NCBI GenBank assembly: GCA_964519835.1
Contig: CAZFLD010000141.1
Location: 1-6,704, forward strand
Length of the DNA stretch: 6,704 nucleotides
Direction of reading: 5' to 3'
DNA from: CAZFLD01 sp964519835
Lineage (GTDB): Bacteria; Spirochaetota; Spirochaetia; DSM-27196; CAZFLD01
Shown: piece after piece, positions 5,160 through 6,704 of the stretch
Position numbering within the stretch: position 1 is the stretch's first letter
How the letters are laid out: each line of letters begins with the position of its first letter
Notes under the pieces: model-generated
Told to the model about the DNA's origin: nothing
What the model saw: only the letters and a program-made list of their open reading frames with translations
Databases searched by the model: none
Position numbers and translations under genes: made by a program

Positions 5160-5634
5160 GCCGAGGCAGACACAGACCGTGAGCTTCGCCTCCGCGAAGC
5201 CCTCGTCTACTTCCTCAGCCGGCATCATTTTCCGATTCCGGCCAAACCGGGAGCTGGTGGATGAGATCAGAAAGGCCATCCAGACCGATGTCGAGGAGTC
5301 ATCCGACCCCAAGAAGCCGCACATCAAGTGCGTGGAGAATGTCGACGACGCGGCCTGCGTGAATGAGTGCAAACCCTCCCAGATCATTCACGTCACCGGC
5401 ACCCGCCTCGGCTTCGACATAAGCAGTGCCGATGAGGGCCTCTTCTTTGTGGATGCAGCGGGCACCGAGCACCGTGCCACGGTCTACAGCCGCCACGGCA
5501 GCTCCATCATCGACTGCAAGGTCCCCGACCTTCCCGAAGGCGAGTATACCATCGAGGTCCGCGCCCGGCCCTCCGAGGGTAAGCCCGTCCGCAGCGGAGT
5601 CTTCGGCGAAGCCATCACCGTCAAAGCAGCCTAA
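5158..5634 (+). CDS. DUF4469 protein lacking its N-terminal HU-like domain
   Basis: Residues 22-45 (GIIFRFRPNRELVDEIRKAI) resemble the linker that follows the HU/IHF-like domain in this family (FRPxKEL). Residues 73-156 form the DUF4469 immunoglobulin-like domain, with the pattern PSQIIHVTGTRLGFD, EGLFFVDAAGTEHRA, VPDLPEGEYTIEVRARP and an end AITVKA. Family proteins usually begin with a DNA-binding-like HU domain of about 100 residues. Here only about 20 residues precede the linker, and an in-frame stop lies at 5137-5139, so the N-terminal half is missing. The ATG at 5158 has no clear ribosome-binding site. The function of the family is unknown. The protein may be a truncated remnant or an independently expressed C-terminal domain. 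It ends 103 bases before the nuclease gene. Confidence 0.7.
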   Translation: MPRQTQTVSFASAKPSSTSSAGIIFRFRPNRELVDEIRKAIQTDVEESSDPKKPHIKCVENVDDAACVNECKPSQIIHVTGTRLGFDISSADEGLFFVDAAGTEHRATVYSRHGSSIIDCKVPDLPEGEYTIEVRARPSEGKPVRSGVFGEAITVKAA

Positions 5635-5671
5635 CAGCACAATGTACACCCGCCCGCCACCCGCTCCCAGT

Positions 5672-5710
5672 CCCGCCTGGGGCCGGGAAGGGCAGGCGGG
5701 CCTTCCCGGC
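5672..5710 (+). terminator. Two overlapping, mutually exclusive hairpins
   Basis: Stem 1 pairs CCCGCCTG (5672-5679) with CAGGCGGG (5693-5700). Stem 2 pairs GCCGGGAAGG (5682-5691) with CCTTCCCGGC (5701-5710). Both are perfect, but each has one arm inside the other's loop and there are no free bases between the 3' arms, so both cannot form fully at once. The site sits between the DUF4469 stop and the nuclease start. No T-run follows, so it is not a classic terminator. It could be an attenuator-like switch or part of a dispersed palindromic repeat. Confidence 0.4.
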
Positions 5711-5737
5711 ATGCAAAGCCCCAGTAGGCGGAGCAGA

Positions 5738-6523
5738 ATGCAGCACTCTCTTTCATTTGGACCATGGAACGTCGAGGACTTCCACAACGAGCTTGCGTGG
5801 GTCGAGCGCGTCGTCGCGTTCCTCGCATCGGCCGACCCCAACGGCACCTGCCCGCCCGACATCTTCGCCCTCTACGAAGTCGAAGGCCGACAGGTCTTCG
5901 AAGCCCTCACCCGCCGTATCCCCAGCCACAGCTTTTTTATCTCCGAAAGCGAGGCAAGCCAGAGCATCCTCGTCGCCGTCCGCCGGGACCCCTCGGCATT
6001 CGTCAGCCAACGCGACACCCTCCAATCAGGCGTCGCGTCTCTCCTTTCGGGGATGCTCGCCCACCGGCCACGGAAAGCTCATCCTCACCGGCGACTTCAA
6101 CAACGTCGGCATGAACCTCACCTTCAGCCCTCGCGACTTCAGCCCCACCGAAGAACTCACCCGCAACAGCCACCGCTTCCGCCGCGCCGGTTTGCGCCTG
6201 ATTCCAAAGACGGCGTCGACGACGTTCTGGAACGGCTCAAAAAGCCCTTCGCCGCCGGTGTATCTGGACCATGTGTTAGCGTCGGAGGGTTTGGCGTTGC
6301 GGCCGTCTACGGGGCGGCTACCGGTACCGTTGCCGCCGTCCATTGCGCCGGCGATCAGGCGGACTCGGGCGACTTGGCGGTACCTTGCGCCGCCCACCCA
6401 AGAGCCGCCTCCGAGGTCTGCGTGAGGGGCCGGCCGGAGTTTGTGACCGTGGGGGAACACGATGCCTTTATTCGAGATTACTCGGATCATGCGCTGTTGG
6501 TGGGGGCGGTGGTAACGGCGTAG
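5738..6523 (+). pseudogene. Endonuclease/exonuclease/phosphatase-family gene, broken
   Basis: The intact family (metal-dependent phosphoesterases such as nucleases) has conserved Asn, Glu, Asp-x-Asn and Asp-His motifs. All are present here, but in more than one frame. From ATG 5738 (GGCGGAG at 5727-5733 upstream) the first frame gives FGPWNVEDF (N11), IFALYEVEG (E47) and SQSILVAVRRDPSAF. Near 6046-6065 the coding changes to another frame, reading GHGKLILTGDFNNVGM and later VYLDHVLASEGLALRP. From about 6410 it returns to the first frame with GRPEFVTVGEHDAFIRDYSDHA, ending at 6523. The gap between the first part and LILTGDFN is only about ten codons where relatives usually have many tens, so an internal deletion is likely. 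About 100 bases around 6310-6410 look inserted. The gene is almost certainly non-functional. Confidence 0.72.
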
Positions 6524-6561
6524 GCAGCGGTGGCCACATCGTGGTCGGCAAAGCGACTCTA

Positions 6562-6580
6562 GTGCCCAGTCCGTGGGCAC
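6562..6580. other. Small hairpin after the nuclease remnant
   Basis: GTGCCCA (6562-6568) pairs perfectly with TGGGCAC (6574-6580) around a 5-base loop, 39 bases after the last stop. No T-run follows. It could be a factor-dependent stop site or chance. No gene is visible in the remaining bases to the window end. Confidence 0.3.
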
Positions 6581-6704
6581 AGTCGTGCCCCCTTGCCCGA
6601 AACGCGCTTCAGCAAGTTCCGTTCTAGCAATGATTTACTGTCACCGCTCGGTAAGCGTTCGGATCTTCCACGGGATTTCCCGCTGATCAACAGAGCAGCT
6701 GCTG

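Noticed and set aside
5628..5800. GCCTAAC at 5628-5634 as a possible integron attC end
   Set aside because: No matching GTTAGGC-type core site follows within the expected distance, and the motif overlaps the DUF4469 stop codon.

Overview
The window is high-GC bacterial DNA that looks like a worn accessory region. It holds two apparently intact type II toxin-antitoxin (TA) pairs, remnants of at least two more TA genes, an IS110-family insertion sequence, two duplicated segments and several broken genes. The host cannot be named from this sequence. The DUF4469 protein and the high GC content are compatible with groups such as Verrucomicrobia, Planctomycetes or Bacteroidetes relatives, but this is only a hint. 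No tRNA, rRNA, CRISPR array or phage structural gene was seen.

Layout from left to right. Positions 1-600 carry a RelE/HigB-type toxin (5' end cut by the window) followed by its helix-turn-helix antitoxin, with a hairpin after it. Positions 601-1382 contain no intact gene. They hold copy 1 of repeat A (712-914, remains of a hicA-hicB junction) and copy 1 of repeat B (1029-1238). A 247-residue protein of unknown function lies at 1383-2126. An IS110-family element follows directly (about 2127-3428). Its transposase has a frameshifted N-terminus and lacks the first catalytic aspartate, so it is probably dead.

After a featureless stretch, a fragment of a second RelE/Gp49-type toxin (3673-3790) runs straight into copy 2 of repeat A (3800-4002). 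Next comes a complete vapBC pair (4081-4709) with its own promoter and a perfect palindromic operator, then copy 2 of repeat B (4724-4930). Thus the same A...B arrangement occurs twice, 114 bp apart in copy 1 and 721 bp apart in copy 2, where the extra length is the vapBC operon. Repeat B copy 2 contains the 3' end of a minus-strand gene of unknown family that is interrupted by one in-frame TAG (4872-5159).

The right end carries a DUF4469 protein that appears to lack its usual N-terminal HU-like domain (5158-5634), a complex hairpin region, and an endonuclease/exonuclease/phosphatase-family gene (5738-6523) broken by frame changes and an internal deletion.

The TA pairs are self-contained regulatory and growth-control modules. 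The other genes show no shared pathway. The main biological story is TA turnover (gain, duplication and decay) around an inactive transposon. I saw no convincing new enzymatic or defence system. The best candidates for follow-up are the A/B module that brackets vapBC, the unknown 247-residue protein and the interrupted minus-strand gene.
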